This document shows, one piece after another, positions 42,230 to 51,975 of a DNA stretch of 64,000 bases; positions within the stretch are counted from its first letter, which is position 1; every line of letters begins with the position of its first letter. Source of the stretch: Scytonema hofmannii PCC 7110 (GTDB lineage Bacteria > Cyanobacteriota > Cyanobacteriia > Cyanobacteriales > Nostocaceae); NCBI RefSeq assembly GCF_000346485.2, contig NZ_KQ976354.1, forward strand, positions 10,002,341 through 10,066,340. Reading direction: 5' to 3'. A model generated the notes under the pieces. That model was given only the letters and a program-made list of their open reading frames with translations. It searched no databases and had not been told where the DNA came from. The translations under genes and the position numbers were made by a program.

Positions 42230-42700
42230 ATGAATATGGAGCTTTCGCCGTCGGTTAAGTATTGGTCAAATTTTTTCCACCCAATAATGATGTGGGCGCT
42301 ACTGCTCCTATCTTTATATGCAGCATATTTGGGGCTACAAGTTCAGCGTACCAGAAATGCTCAGGGTGAAGAAAAAAAAGAATTAATTAAAGGTAGATAC
42401 AACATTAAACACCATCAAATTGGGTCTATACTCCTAGCCTTAATGGTGACAGGTGCTGTTGGTGGTATGGCTGTTACATATATCAATAACGGTAAGCTGT
42501 TTGTCGGACCTCACCTGCTAGCAGGGCTTGGGATGACCAGTTTAATTGCCTTTTCGGCTGCTCTATCTCCCTATATGCAAAAAGGAGCCAACTGGGCGCG
42601 TGCAACTCATATTTTATTGAATTTTGCACTTCTAGGTCTTTTTGCTTGGCAGGCTATTACTGGGGTGCAAATCGTTCAAAAGATTCTCACCCAAGCATAG
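42230..42700 (+). CDS. DUF4079 family membrane protein
   Basis: 156 aa from ATG 42230 with GGGAG at 42219-42223. Four hydrophobic helices: FFHPIMMWALLLLSLYAAYL, IGSILLALMVTGAVGGMAV, HLLAGLGMTSLIAFSAALS and ATHILLNFALLGLFAWQAI. KHHQIGS and HLLAG carry His residues that resemble cytochrome b561-like haem positions. DUF4079 is a cyanobacterial/plastid family; function unproven. Monocistronic; a CCAGTGA heptamer run follows the stop. Confidence 0.85.
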   Translation: MNMELSPSVKYWSNFFHPIMMWALLLLSLYAAYLGLQVQRTRNAQGEEKKELIKGRYNIKHHQIGSILLALMVTGAVGGMAVTYINNGKLFVGPHLLAGLGMTSLIAFSAALSPYMQKGANWARATHILLNFALLGLFAWQAITGVQIVQKILTQA

Positions 42701-42748
42701 TAACCAGTGAGCAGTGACCAGTGACCAGTGACCAGTCACTAGTTACTC
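42701..42748. repeat. CCAGTGA heptamer array after the DUF4079 stop codon
   Basis: About four to five CCAGTGA/GCAGTGA units starting two bases after TAG, in gene-sense orientation. Partly continued by GTTACTCGTCACTG, which could pair back with it. Confidence 0.8.
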
Positions 42749-42749
42749 G

Positions 42750-43400
42750 TCACTGTAAAGATTTGTGAAAATCTTCTTGAACTTTGTGAGTTAAGCGCCG
42801 GGAAACTTGGCGAACAATTTGGTTGAGAAGGCGATCGCCTGTGGATTGAATGATGGATTTGGGTAATCGCTGAATAAACTTTGGAAAGTGAATATAAACA
42901 GCTAGATGCAGATCCCATTCTACTCGCGTGATTTTACCAACGTTAGGATCGGAATCGCTGGGATCGCTTTCTAGTAACTGGAGCGACGACTTATAGTCCA
43001 CATCGTAACCGGGAGCTTGGTAATTAGGAATTGGAATGGTACGAATGCGATAAATTCCTTCGTCTGGAGGCAATAATTCCAAACCAATTTTTGGCTCTAC
43101 GTCATACCCAAAAGCGCCAAAGCGACCAATAGTCAGAGCATAGCCGTTGTTACCCAAAGACTCTACCTTCATAGGTTCAGCACAACGAGAAAACCATAAG
43201 GCATGGTTATCTAAATATTCAGCAACAGTCTTAGAAGGAGCAGGCATTTCCATACAATCTCTGTAACTGCCATAGAACCTCCTTGGCGTTCCGATAGTTG
43301 CTTCTAGGGTTGTTTCCTCAGACGCTTCTAAGGTTGATGGTATAGAAAATACCGCTTCATTTTTGTCAAAGGACTGATATTCCGAATTGTTTGAAATCAT
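42750..43400 (-). CDS. DUF1997 family protein
   Basis: 216 aa, soluble. Recognised by MPAPSKTVAEYLDNHALWFS RCAEPMKVE, GRFGAFGYDVEPKIGLELLP and the late VEWDLHLAVYIHFPKFIQRL. DUF1997 proteins of cyanobacteria and plants have a START-like fold and are thought to be plastid or thylakoid related; no activity known. The first 35 residues are low-complexity. Convergent with DUF4079 gene. Confidence 0.85.
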   Translation of the reverse strand: MISNNSEYQSFDKNEAVFSIPSTLEASEETTLEATIGTPRRFYGSYRDCMEMPAPSKTVAEYLDNHALWFSRCAEPMKVESLGNNGYALTIGRFGAFGYDVEPKIGLELLPPDEGIYRIRTIPIPNYQAPGYDVDYKSSLQLLESDPSDSDPNVGKITRVEWDLHLAVYIHFPKFIQRLPKSIIQSTGDRLLNQIVRQVSRRLTHKVQEDFHKSLQ

Positions 43401-43566
43401 ATAACCATTCTTTATATGCTGAACAATCTAGCTAAATTAATACTTCCCAAATTCAGTGGAATGTTTCGCACTAAATCACTATTTTTACTTAAATCTCAAG
43501 AATCTGTCATCAAGAATCCCTAGAATAGAGAACAGGATTGTAAAAGTACAAGTTTCCCAGAATACG

Positions 43567-44226
43567 ATGAAAGCATTTGTAGCAGGGGCAACAGGTGAAA
43601 CGGGTCGTCGGATAGTGCAAGAACTGATAGCGCGGAATATTCCCGTTCGTGCTTTAGTCAGAGATATTGCGAAAGCAAGAAGTATTTTACCGACAGAAGT
43701 GGAGTTGGTACAAGGTGATGTGTTACACCCAGAAAACTTGTCTACTGCTTTGGGCGATAGCACAGTGCTGTTATGCGCCACAGGGGCGTCGCCAAGTTTC
43801 GACCCCACTGGACCTTATAAGGTGGACTATGAAGGCACTAAAAATTTGGTAGAAGTGTCGAAAGCCAAGGGAATTGAGCATTTTGTTTTGGTTTCTTCGT
43901 TGTGTACTTCACAGTTTTTCCATCCACTAAATTTGTTCTGGCTGATTTTAGTTTGGAAAAAGCAAGCTGAGGAATACCTCCAAAAAAGCGGTCTGACCTA
44001 TACGATTGTCCGACCCGGTGGTTTAAAGAACGAGGATAACTCTCATCGTATTGTTATGCAAAGCGCTGATACATTGTTTGACGGTAGCATTCCCCGCCAG
44101 AAAGTTGCCCAAGTTTGTGTTGAGTCGCTTTTTGAGGTAGCCGCGAAAAATAAAATTGTGGAGATTGTTGCAAGTGTTGACGCGCCTGCAAAAAGCTTCA
44201 GTGAATTATTTGCCAACGTGGCTTAA
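43567..44226 (+). CDS. NAD(P)-binding atypical SDR (NmrA/Tic62-like)
   Basis: 219 aa from ATG 43567 (MKAFVAGATGETGRRIVQEL); the frame could start at 43456 but the extra 37 residues lack homology. GATGETG is the glycine loop. VRALVRDIAKARSIL, LVQGDVLHPENL, VDYEGTKNLVEVSKAKGIEH and TIVRPGGLKNED are typical of atypical SDRs related to Ycf39/Tic62. Likely acts in photosynthetic or redox metabolism as its relatives do, which is inference. A long CCAGTGA array begins right at the stop. Confidence 0.9.
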   Translation: MKAFVAGATGETGRRIVQELIARNIPVRALVRDIAKARSILPTEVELVQGDVLHPENLSTALGDSTVLLCATGASPSFDPTGPYKVDYEGTKNLVEVSKAKGIEHFVLVSSLCTSQFFHPLNLFWLILVWKKQAEEYLQKSGLTYTIVRPGGLKNEDNSHRIVMQSADTLFDGSIPRQKVAQVCVESLFEVAAKNKIVEIVASVDAPAKSFSELFANVA

Positions 44227-44380
44227 CAGTGACCAGTGACCAGTGACCAGTGACCAGTGACCAGTGACCAGTGACCAGTGACCAGTGACCAGTGACCAGT
44301 GACCAGTTAACGATGACAGGCGAGACGCCTGTCCCACGCTACTAACAACTAACCACTAACAACTAACCACTAACCACTAA
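44227..44380. repeat. CCAGTGA array (about 11.5 copies), single hairpin unit, then CTAACCA/CTAACAA array
   Basis: 44227-44307 is a near-perfect CCAGTGA tandem. 44312-44336 holds one GACAGGCGAGACGCCTGTCCC unit like those in the array at 16931. 44340-44385 consists of ACTAACA/ACTAACC heptamers. Three repeat classes are thus stacked after one gene. Confidence 0.9.
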
Positions 44381-44463
44381 CTAGTTAACGAACTTTTACT
44401 GAAACACCACGTCTGATATTGTTGTTATATTTTGATTGACAATAGCAGGCAAGTTGAAGGAGT

Positions 44464-45129
44464 TTGACTCTGAAAAGTCTAGAACAACAGAAAGGCGGCG
44501 TTGAACAACTCATAGGACCGATAGTCGCTCTTCTTGGCTTTATATGTTTGATACAGTGGTATGTGTTTGGCAGCTTGCGATCGCAGCCCGATCCAGTATT
44601 TAGCCAAAGGCAGCCGATCTTAGTCATGAAAGGGGGCGATCCCTATATTCGCGCCCTCATGCGAACTATTTCAGCAAGTGAAGCGAGTGGCAATCGTCCT
44701 TATTCGCTTTTGTATGGAGGACAACAAGTTAACAATCTCAGCCGCCATCCTGAGATATGTGTCACTATCGTGACAGGTCCAAACAAAGGCAACTGTTCTA
44801 CAGCTGCTGGTAGATATCAAGTTATAAATACAACCTGGAATAGAATTGCATCTCGCTATCACCCAAACCCCAATCGGTTGATGTTTTGGTCTCCTTATAG
44901 TTTTGAAGCAGAATATCAAGATATTGTCGTTTATCGTTGGCTTAGTGATTCCCGCGTTTGGGGAACTGACATATCTCAACAACTTCGTCAAGGAAGGCTA
45001 AAAGACGTTTTGCGTCGATTATCTCCTACTTGGACTAGCTTGGGTTATGGTATTGAAACAAACTCTGTGAGTCGGTCTTTGCCAAGAATTTATCAAAAAA
45101 TGTTGCAAGAAGAATTGACGATTCAGTGA
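44464..45129 (+). CDS. Lambda-lysozyme-like muramidase (GH104-like), membrane anchored
   Basis: 221 aa from TTG 44464. An N-terminal helix LIGPIVALLGFICLIQWYVF anchors the protein. The catalytic domain begins YIRALMRTISASEASGNRPY (Glu in SASEAS is the probable catalytic acid) and continues LLYGGQQVNNLSRHPEICVT, TAAGRYQVINTTWNR and ends in a helical IYQKMLQEE. This is the pattern of phage lambda endolysin-type transglycosylases found as chromosomal genes in cyanobacteria. It likely cleaves peptidoglycan in the periplasm. Stop lies inside a CAGTGA repeat. Confidence 0.85.
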   Translation: MTLKSLEQQKGGVEQLIGPIVALLGFICLIQWYVFGSLRSQPDPVFSQRQPILVMKGGDPYIRALMRTISASEASGNRPYSLLYGGQQVNNLSRHPEICVTIVTGPNKGNCSTAAGRYQVINTTWNRIASRYHPNPNRLMFWSPYSFEAEYQDIVVYRWLSDSRVWGTDISQQLRQGRLKDVLRRLSPTWTSLGYGIETNSVSRSLPRIYQKMLQEELTIQ

Positions 45130-45304
45130 TCAGTGACCAGTGACCAGTGACCAGTCAGCTACCATGCGTCCTATTAATAAGGATGAAGCATTGGAGTAGC
45201 CTAGATAGAGTTTTAGATGCAGCAGCTTCCATTGCGGAATTTTAAGCAGGTAGGCTTAAAGTGCAATAGGAATTAAAAAGTTAATTACATAAGGGGAGGA
45301 AATA

Positions 45305-48300
45305 ATGTTGACAGGAACAGAACTGTTAGCTCTCTGGGGGGTGCAGGCTACTGTCGGGTTCCTATTTAAAGAGGTATTTGTCAAACTATCGCAAGACGCC
45401 ATACAGGATGCTTTTAAAGAGTACCTTAAAGATTTTTTTAAAGGTATTTTTAAAGAAGGACTAGATTTAGCTAAAACAAGAGCTTTAATAGTGGCTTACG
45501 GGAAAGCTAATAAATTATTTGTTGAATTATGGCAAGCTGAGCTTGAAGAAACAGGAATTGGCGAGTCGGAAATTCAGCAAAATTATAGTGATGCAATAGA
45601 TAAATTCATTCGCGCTCAACCAGTGAGAGCAGCCCTTGGTAAACCTTTGCAAACAGCACTAGGTATAACATTATCAGATGATACTTCTGCTCTTGATGCT
45701 GAATTAACAAACATTTGGAATGAACTCAATTTATTCGATTTACCTTCGACATTTCAATGGCAAAATGTAGCCAATAAGTATACCAGAAGAGTCAAAGCTC
45801 TAGCTGCGGATTCAGATGAATTACGTCCACTATTAAATTCAGAAACTCAAGAAGAGATTAAGGAGAGAATTCAGCAAAATGCTCCTATCGCACCTGATTT
45901 TAAATTTAGTCGTTATCAGCAGGGTTTAAGAGACGCTTTTAGTAATCTAAAACTGGATTACCTACATACTAGCGGTTATAAATACACCTTGCAATTATGG
46001 AATATATTTCAGCCAACAAATGTGCAGGAACAGAATGTTTCACAACCAACTATATGCTCAATTTTGGATATACTAAACAAGCAGCAAATTTATAAATATA
46101 CAGTTATCTTAGGTAATCCAGGATCTGGTAAGTCTACTTTAGTGCAGTATAAAGCTTTGGAATGGGCAAGAACTTTAGGAAGCAATCTGTCAATCCAAGA
46201 ATTGCCATTATTGATTGAATTACGCAATTACGTTGAGAATCGAGAAAAGAATTCTTGTAAAGATTTTTTGGATTATTTCCATAGCGCAACTGGGGTCGTT
46301 GGTGGAAATCTTAATCAAGGAGAACTCCATGAATGGCTGAGTAACAATCAAACCATCGTTATGTTTGATGGTTTGGATGAGGTGCTGGATAATAGGGAAC
46401 GAGAAAATATCATAATTGACGTTATTAACTTTACTAAAACATATCCGTGATCGCGTGTTATAGTCACCTCTCGCGTCATTGGTTATGAACCGCAAGGTTA
46501 TCGATTTCGCCATGCTAATTTTCGGGAGTTCATGCTGCAAGATTTAGATACAGAGCAAATTTGTGCATTTGTCCAGCAATGGCATAAATTAGCTTTTGAG
46601 GATCGAATTGAAGGAGAGAAAAAACGTCAGCGCCTACAAAATTCGCTTAGCTCCCGCGCTTTTCAAGAACTGGCTGGGAATCCCTTGCTACTTACCATGA
46701 TGGCAATTCTGAATCGACATCAAGAACTACCAAGGGATAAATCCACTCTGTATGAACAAGCCTCAGAAGTGCTATTACATCGTTGGGACTATGAAAGAAA
46801 CTTACCAGCATCCAGCGAATTAGATTCTGGAGTCAATAAGTATATTGATTATCAAGATAAACGAGAAATGTTGCGTCTGGTAGCTCACCCGATGCAAGCA
46901 TCTAGCAACACTCTGGCTAATAAAATCGGTAAGGAAGATTTGGAAGCGACTTTAGTTGAGTATCTGCAAGATAAATTTCCTCCTGACAAAGCTAGAATGG
47001 CAGCCAGAGATTTGCGGAAAATTCTCACAACTCGCAGCTTTATTTTATGCTTTTTTGGGGGCAGATGGATTGGATGAAATCTTTGAACCCACTAAACGCG
47101 AAGAGGTTGTTATAGATATTATTAATTTTACTAAAACCTATCCTGACGTGCGAGTTATGGTAACGTCTCGTGTCATTGGCTATAAACCGCAACTCTTGCG
47201 CGAGGCTAAGTTTCGTCATTTCATGCTACAAGATTTGGAGTTGGAACAAATTGAGGATTTTCTCAAAAGATGGCATGATTTAGCTTTTGGTAACAGCCAT
47301 GATAAAGAACGAAAAAGGGAGCGCTTGCGTGCAGCGATTGACGCATATGCTCCTATTAGGGAACTGGCTGGTAATCCCTTGCTTCTAACAATGATGGCAA
47401 TTCTCAATCGCAATCAAGAATTGCCAAGATACCGTGCTGAACTTTACAAAAAAGCTTCACGAGTCCTTCTAGAACAATGGGATGTCGAAAGATCGTTAGT
47501 CGATAAGACTGTTTCTGTTGATTATAAAGATAAACAGGCGATGTTGCGTCAGGTTGCTTACTATATGCAAACCAATAAAAAAGGGGCGGCTGGTAACTTG
47601 ATTAACGCAGAAAATTTAGAAAGTATTCTCACTAGTTATTTGCAAAAGAGAAAGGTAAATGATTCCACTAATGTTGCAAATTTAATTATTCAACAACTCC
47701 GGGAACGCAACTTTATTTTATGCTTCCTGGGTGCAGAGTACTATGCTTTTGTGCATCGAACTTTTTTAGAATATTTCTGTGCGACGGAGTATGTTTGGCA
47801 ATTTGAGGAAGAACGAAGTATTACGCTCAAGGAACTAAAGACAGACATTTTTAGCAAATACTGGCAAGATGAATCTTGGCATGAAGTTCTTCGCCTCATT
47901 GCGGGAATGCTGAGTGCCAAATTTATAGGTGAGATTATTGACGAGCTCATAGAAAAAAATGGTGAAGCACAAAAATTCAGTAACTTATTTCTAGCTGCTC
48001 AGTGTTTTGCAGAAGTCAAAGATAGCGAAAGCATCTCGTCAACTGCTACTCGATTACTTGAGCAGATCAAAAAATTAACCAAGTACGATCTCCATTACTA
48101 TTACGGACAATTCGATTTTGAAGAGACAAGCCTAGTCTCTAAAATTCGCACCCAAGCCGTTGCAACTGTTGCAACAACTTGGAAAGATCATCCAGAGACA
48201 TTCTTCTGGCTCAAAACTCGCGCCACAAGTGATGAAGATTCCGATGTGCGAACAGCCGCAGTGCAACAGTTAGCCACAGCATTCAAAGATGACCCTGAGA

Positions 48301-49619
48301 CATTATCCTGGCTCAAAACTCGCGCCACAAGTGATGAAGATTCCGATGTGCGAACAGCCGCAGTGCAACAGTTAGCCACAGCATTCAAAGATGACCCTGA
48401 GACATTATCCTGGCTCAAAACTCGCGCCACAAGTGATGAAGATTCCGATGTGCGAACAGCCGCAGTGCAACAGTTAGCCACAGCATTCAAAGATGACCCT
48501 GAGACATTATCCTGGCTCAAAACTCGCGCCATAAGTGATGAAGATTCCGATGTGCGAACAGCCGCAGTGCAACAATTAGCAAAAGCATTCAAAGATGACC
48601 CTGAGACATTAACCATTCTCAAAACTCGCGCCACAAGTGATGAACATTACAGTGTGCGAAGAGCCGCAGTGCAACAGTTAGCCAGAACAAAAGCATTCAA
48701 AGATGACCCTGAGACATTAACCATTCTCAAAACTCGCGCCACAAGTGATGAACATTACAGTGTGCGAACAGCCGCAGTGCAACAGTTAGCCACAGCATTC
48801 AAAGATGACCCTGAGACATTAACCATTCTCAAAACTTGCGCCACAAGTGATGAAGATTCCGATGTGCGAACAGCCGCAGTGCAACAGTTAGCCAGAGCAT
48901 TCAAAGATGACCCTGAGACATTAACCATTCTCAAAACTCGCGCCACAAGTGATGAAGATTACAGTGTGCGAAGAGCCGCAGTGCAACAGTTAGCCAGAAC
49001 ATTCAAAGATGACCCTGAGACATTAACCATTCTCAAAACTCGCGCCACAAGTGATAAATATTACAGTGTGCGAACAGCCGCAGTGGAACAGTTAGCCAGA
49101 GCATTCAAAGATGACCCTGAGACATTAACCATTCTCAAAACTCGCGCCACAAGTGATAAATATTACAGTGTGCGAACAGCCGCACTGCAACAGTTAGCGC
49201 ACGGATTCAAAGATGACCCTGAGACATTAACCATTCTCAAAACTCGCGCCACAAGTGATAAATATTACAGTGTGCGAACAGCCGCACTACAACAGTTAGC
49301 GCACGGATGGAAAGATGAACTAGGAATGTTTGGATTTTTGTGCAATATTGCTGTCAATGACCCCTTTAAGCGTAACAACGACTTTGAAGACAACCCCCGG
49401 CAAATAGCACTTATGGCAATTATCCAACAACATCCCGATCGCTCCCGGATTATGCCAGTGTTAAAGAATAGGGCAAAAAAAGATCGAGATCCGAAAGTGC
49501 GAGACTTTGCCAAAAAAGAATTGAGGAAACGGGGAGTAAAAATCAGATGGTACGAGTCTTTATTGTACTTTTTCCGTAATCTGAACTTCTCTCGGTTCAT
49601 CCGTGACAGGTTAAAGTAA
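45305..49619 (+). pseudogene. NACHT-HEAT (NLR-like) protein, interrupted by a stop and a frameshift
   Basis: A GAGG-type ribosome site precedes ATG 45305. Region 1 (45305-46447): helical N-terminus, then NACHT Walker A VILGNPGSGKSTLVQ and Walker B IVMFDGLDEV. TGA at 46448-46450 interrupts TYP*SRVIVTSRVIGY, and the same frame continues to 47077 (AGNPLLLTMMAILNRHQELP, ending ILCFFGG). A one-base slip in GCTTTTTTGGGGG near 47050 leads to the next frame, which starts a second Walker B-to-arm segment (ADGLDEIFEPTKREEVVIDI ... FVHRTFLEYFCATEY) lacking its own P-loop. From about 48150 follow 11 near-identical 34-residue HEAT-like repeats and a C-terminal cap. Total about 1,437 codons. Bacterial NACHT proteins of this type act in antiphage defence. 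Lesions may be real or sequencing errors. Confidence 0.85.
48195..49330 (+). repeat. Tandem 102-bp HEAT-repeat coding array (11 units plus degenerate)
   Basis: Units read FKDDPETL(S/T)(W/I)LKT RATSD(...)VR(T/R)AA VQQLA. Variation is confined to a few sites: S-W or T-I, and DEDSD, DEHYS, DEDYS or DKYYS. One unit has a two-codon insertion (near 48688). Near-identity at the DNA level indicates recent expansion or gene conversion. Confidence 0.9.
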
Positions 49620-49638
49620 AGTCAAATTTGTCAGCCTT

Positions 49639-50463
49639 CTAGTGGGCTGTCGCTTCTAGAAAAAATTTATTAACACTTTCAACAAAAGCCAAAGTATTTT
49701 CAAAATGAATATTATGTCCTACGTTATCAATTATTTCTAATTGACATGATTTACAAATCTCAGTCATTTTTGTATTGATATCTACAAATTTTTCATCATA
49801 TTCACCGACTAGTAAAAGCAAAGGAACTGTATTGTATTGCAGTTGTTCCCATAACGAAGGTTGTTGTCCAGTCCCCATGAAACGTAATGACTTAGCCAAT
49901 TCAATTGGATTATTTTGCAATCGGCTTTCTATCAAAATTTCAAAATGAGGATGCTTTTTAATCAAGCCAAAAATCCCTTGATTGTACCAGTTTGAAAGGT
50001 AAGTGACAAAGTCATTTCTGTCAACGCTTCTTTCTAATTTTCTGGCAATTTGTTCATCACGCTTTATTCTCTCTTCTCGTTCAGCAATTGTTGCTAAACT
50101 AGGAGAAGCTGACTCCAAAACAACTTTTGAAAAACGCTGTGGAAAATGGAGGGTGAGATATAAAGATAGCCTTCCACCCATTGAATAACCCACTAAAAAG
50201 CATTGAGAAATTTTGAGTTCGTCTAGTAAATGGATCAAAGCCATGGCAGTGTTTGCCATTGTATAGCGATCGCTGTCACCAAATACCCGTGTTTTCCCAT
50301 GTCCGGGAAGATCGACTGTGAGACAGTAAAATTCGGTCGATAGTAATGTTATTGCTTCGTCAAATTCATGACTGTTACCCATGAATCCGTGTAAAAACAA
50401 AATTACTGGTTTATTGGAAGAACCAGTAAAGGTGTAGTGAAATTGATAATTTTGTGGATTCAT
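49639..50463 (-). CDS. menH: MenH-like alpha/beta hydrolase (SHCHC synthase)
   Basis: 274 aa. Alpha/beta hydrolase fold with oxyanion HGFMGNSHEF, DLPGHGKT, nucleophile elbow LVGYSMGGRLSL (Ser in GYSMG), Asp in LVGEYDEKFV and His in VGHNIHFENT. This combination and the order match MenH, which forms 2-succinyl-6-hydroxy-2,4-cyclohexadiene-1-carboxylate on the path to phylloquinone in cyanobacteria. No other men gene is adjacent; identification rests on family resemblance, and another carboxylesterase role is possible. Confidence 0.8.
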   Translation of the reverse strand: MNPQNYQFHYTFTGSSNKPVILFLHGFMGNSHEFDEAITLLSTEFYCLTVDLPGHGKTRVFGDSDRYTMANTAMALIHLLDELKISQCFLVGYSMGGRLSLYLTLHFPQRFSKVVLESASPSLATIAEREERIKRDEQIARKLERSVDRNDFVTYLSNWYNQGIFGLIKKHPHFEILIESRLQNNPIELAKSLRFMGTGQQPSLWEQLQYNTVPLLLLVGEYDEKFVDINTKMTEICKSCQLEIIDNVGHNIHFENTLAFVESVNKFFLEATAH

Positions 50464-50508
50464 GGGTAGAGCAGGAATGGAGCAGATCTTAATTTTAGGA
50501 TTTAGCTC

Positions 50509-50925
50509 AGGCGATTGGAAATCGCGGCTAGACAGACAAAACCCGCCTGCGCGGGTTGTGGAGATGATCGCGGCGTGAGCAAAATTCCACCGAATCTATG
50601 GGATTTTTTCGCCCAGGCGATTGGAAATCGCGGCTAGACAGACAAAACCCGCCTGCGCGGGTTGTGGAGATGATCGCGGCGTGAGCAAAATTCCACCGAG
50701 CTATGGGATTTTTTCGCCAAGGCGATTGGAAATCGCGGCTAGACAGACAAAACCCGCCTGCGCGGGTTGCGGAGATGATCGAGGAGTGAGCAAAATTCCA
50801 TCGAGCTATGGGATTTTTTCGCCAAGGCGATTGGAAATCGCGGCTATACGGACAAAACCCGCCTGCGCGGGTTGCGGAGATGATCGGGGAGTGAGCAAAA
50901 TTCCACCGAGCTATTGAATCTTATA
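50509..50925. repeat. Palindromic repeat array, left (4 units of about 105 bp)
   Basis: Units begin at 50509, 50615, 50720 and 50825. Each contains GCGATTGGAAATCGC (hairpin), a spacer of about 20 bases, AACCCGCCTGCGCGGGTT (hairpin), then GGAGATGATCG and GCAAAATTCCA. Identity is very high among units. The 98-codon frame through it is an artefact of the repeat. Confidence 0.9.
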
Positions 50926-50954
50926 CTAAATCTGGAATTAAATACCTCCTTAGT

Positions 50955-51012
50955 GTTTAGTCCGCGTAGGCGGACTTCGTTTGTGTAACCGCGATTTCCA
51001 ATCGCCAAGGCT
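50955..51012. repeat. Single inverted-orientation palindromic unit next to the transposase gene
   Basis: AGTCCGCGTAGGCGGACT hairpin followed by GCGATTTCCAATCGC, i.e. the same two-hairpin architecture as the left array but on the opposite strand and with a variant GC-rich hairpin. It ends 10 bases before the transposase stop. Confidence 0.75.
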
Positions 51013-51021
51013 AAAAAAGGG

Positions 51022-51429
51022 CTATAACAACTCCCAATCAGAAATTATTGATTTTTGCTGATGATGAAGAGGCTGATTTCTAATATAGTTAGCTACGTTA
51101 TCTACACCATTATGACTAACAGTAAATACTCCATAACCACCTTGCCACTTAAAAAATTCACCTGGTTTGATGTCATGAGTTACAAAATGAGATGAGCTAC
51201 CTTTAATTTGTTTTATTAATTGAGCTATATTTAGAGTAGTAGGAAACCCTACTAGTAAGTGAATATGATCTTCAATACCTCCAATGGCAATTACCGTGCA
51301 TTCTAGTTGAGTGCATTCCTTAATAATTACTGCATAAATTTGTTTCTGAATATCCGGTGTAATTAGGGGCAATCTATCCCAGGTTGACCAGACGCAATGT
51401 AAATATAACTGGGTAAAATTTGAACGCAT
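51022..51429 (-). CDS. RAYT-like Y1 (IS200-type) transposase
   Basis: 135 aa from ATG 51429 (MRSNFTQLYLHCVW); an upstream ATG at 51498 would add 23 residues that look non-homologous. HUH motif in GIEDHIHLLVGF, and the catalytic Tyr is in NVANYIRNQPLHH. STWDRLPLITPDIQKQIY and FKWQGGYGVFTVSHNGVDN are usual for IS200-like TnpA/RAYT of cyanobacteria. No tnpB. It lies between palindromic repeats in opposite orientation, the arrangement of REP-associated tyrosine transposases, which nick REP hairpins. Confidence 0.8.
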   Translation of the reverse strand: MRSNFTQLYLHCVWSTWDRLPLITPDIQKQIYAVIIKECTQLECTVIAIGGIEDHIHLLVGFPTTLNIAQLIKQIKGSSSHFVTHDIKPGEFFKWQGGYGVFTVSHNGVDNVANYIRNQPLHHQQKSIISDWELL

Positions 51430-51700
51430 TTCTTTGACAAGATTTTTTTCCAAACTTATTTGATAGATGCCTGAAAATAAAAAATCGTATCTACACAAAC
51501 AAAATATCTGATAATCTCCTTTATTAAGGAGAATGTATAGATTTTATAAATTAGCATTGAAGCTATTCTATTGTGATTAATTTTAGATGTTATGAAACCC
51601 GTATATACGCGGAAATAAAAAACTATTTATTACTTAAGAAATAATCTGTGCCAATAGAATTATATTCAGCGAAGTTTTACAATACTAAATCCGTTTTTAT

Positions 51701-51960
51701 AACCCGACAAAGATGGTCGTCAACAACCCGCGCAGGCGGGTTTCGCCTGTATAGCAGCGATTTCCAATCGCCCGGTATTCAACCCAACCCGACAAAGATG
51801 GTCGTCAACAACCCGCGCAGGCGGGTTTCGCCTGTATAGCAGCGATTTCCAATCGCCCGGTATTCAACCCAACCCGACAAAGATGGTCGTCAACAACCCG
51901 CGCAGGCGGGTTTTGCCTGTATAGCCGCGATTTCCAATCGCCCGGTATTCAACCCAACCC
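51701..51960. repeat. Palindromic repeat array, right (3 units of 85 bp)
   Basis: Units start at 51701, 51786 and 51871. Each has AACCCGCGCAGGCGGGTTT, then GCGATTTCCAATCGCCCGG. The order and strand are the mirror of the left array. The third unit has two substitutions. Confidence 0.9.
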
Positions 51961-51975
51961 CACAAATGATAGTCT

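Noticed and set aside
48188-48946. Long minus-strand frames opposite the HEAT repeats
   Set aside because: Shadow of the repeated plus-strand codons; no independent coding features.
50621-50917. 98-codon open frame with Cys-rich repeats
   Set aside because: It is simply the palindromic repeat array read in one frame; no start context and unit length keeps the frame open by chance.
50509-51960. CRISPR array
   Set aside because: Whole 85-105 bp units are repeated with no variable spacers and no cas genes nearby.
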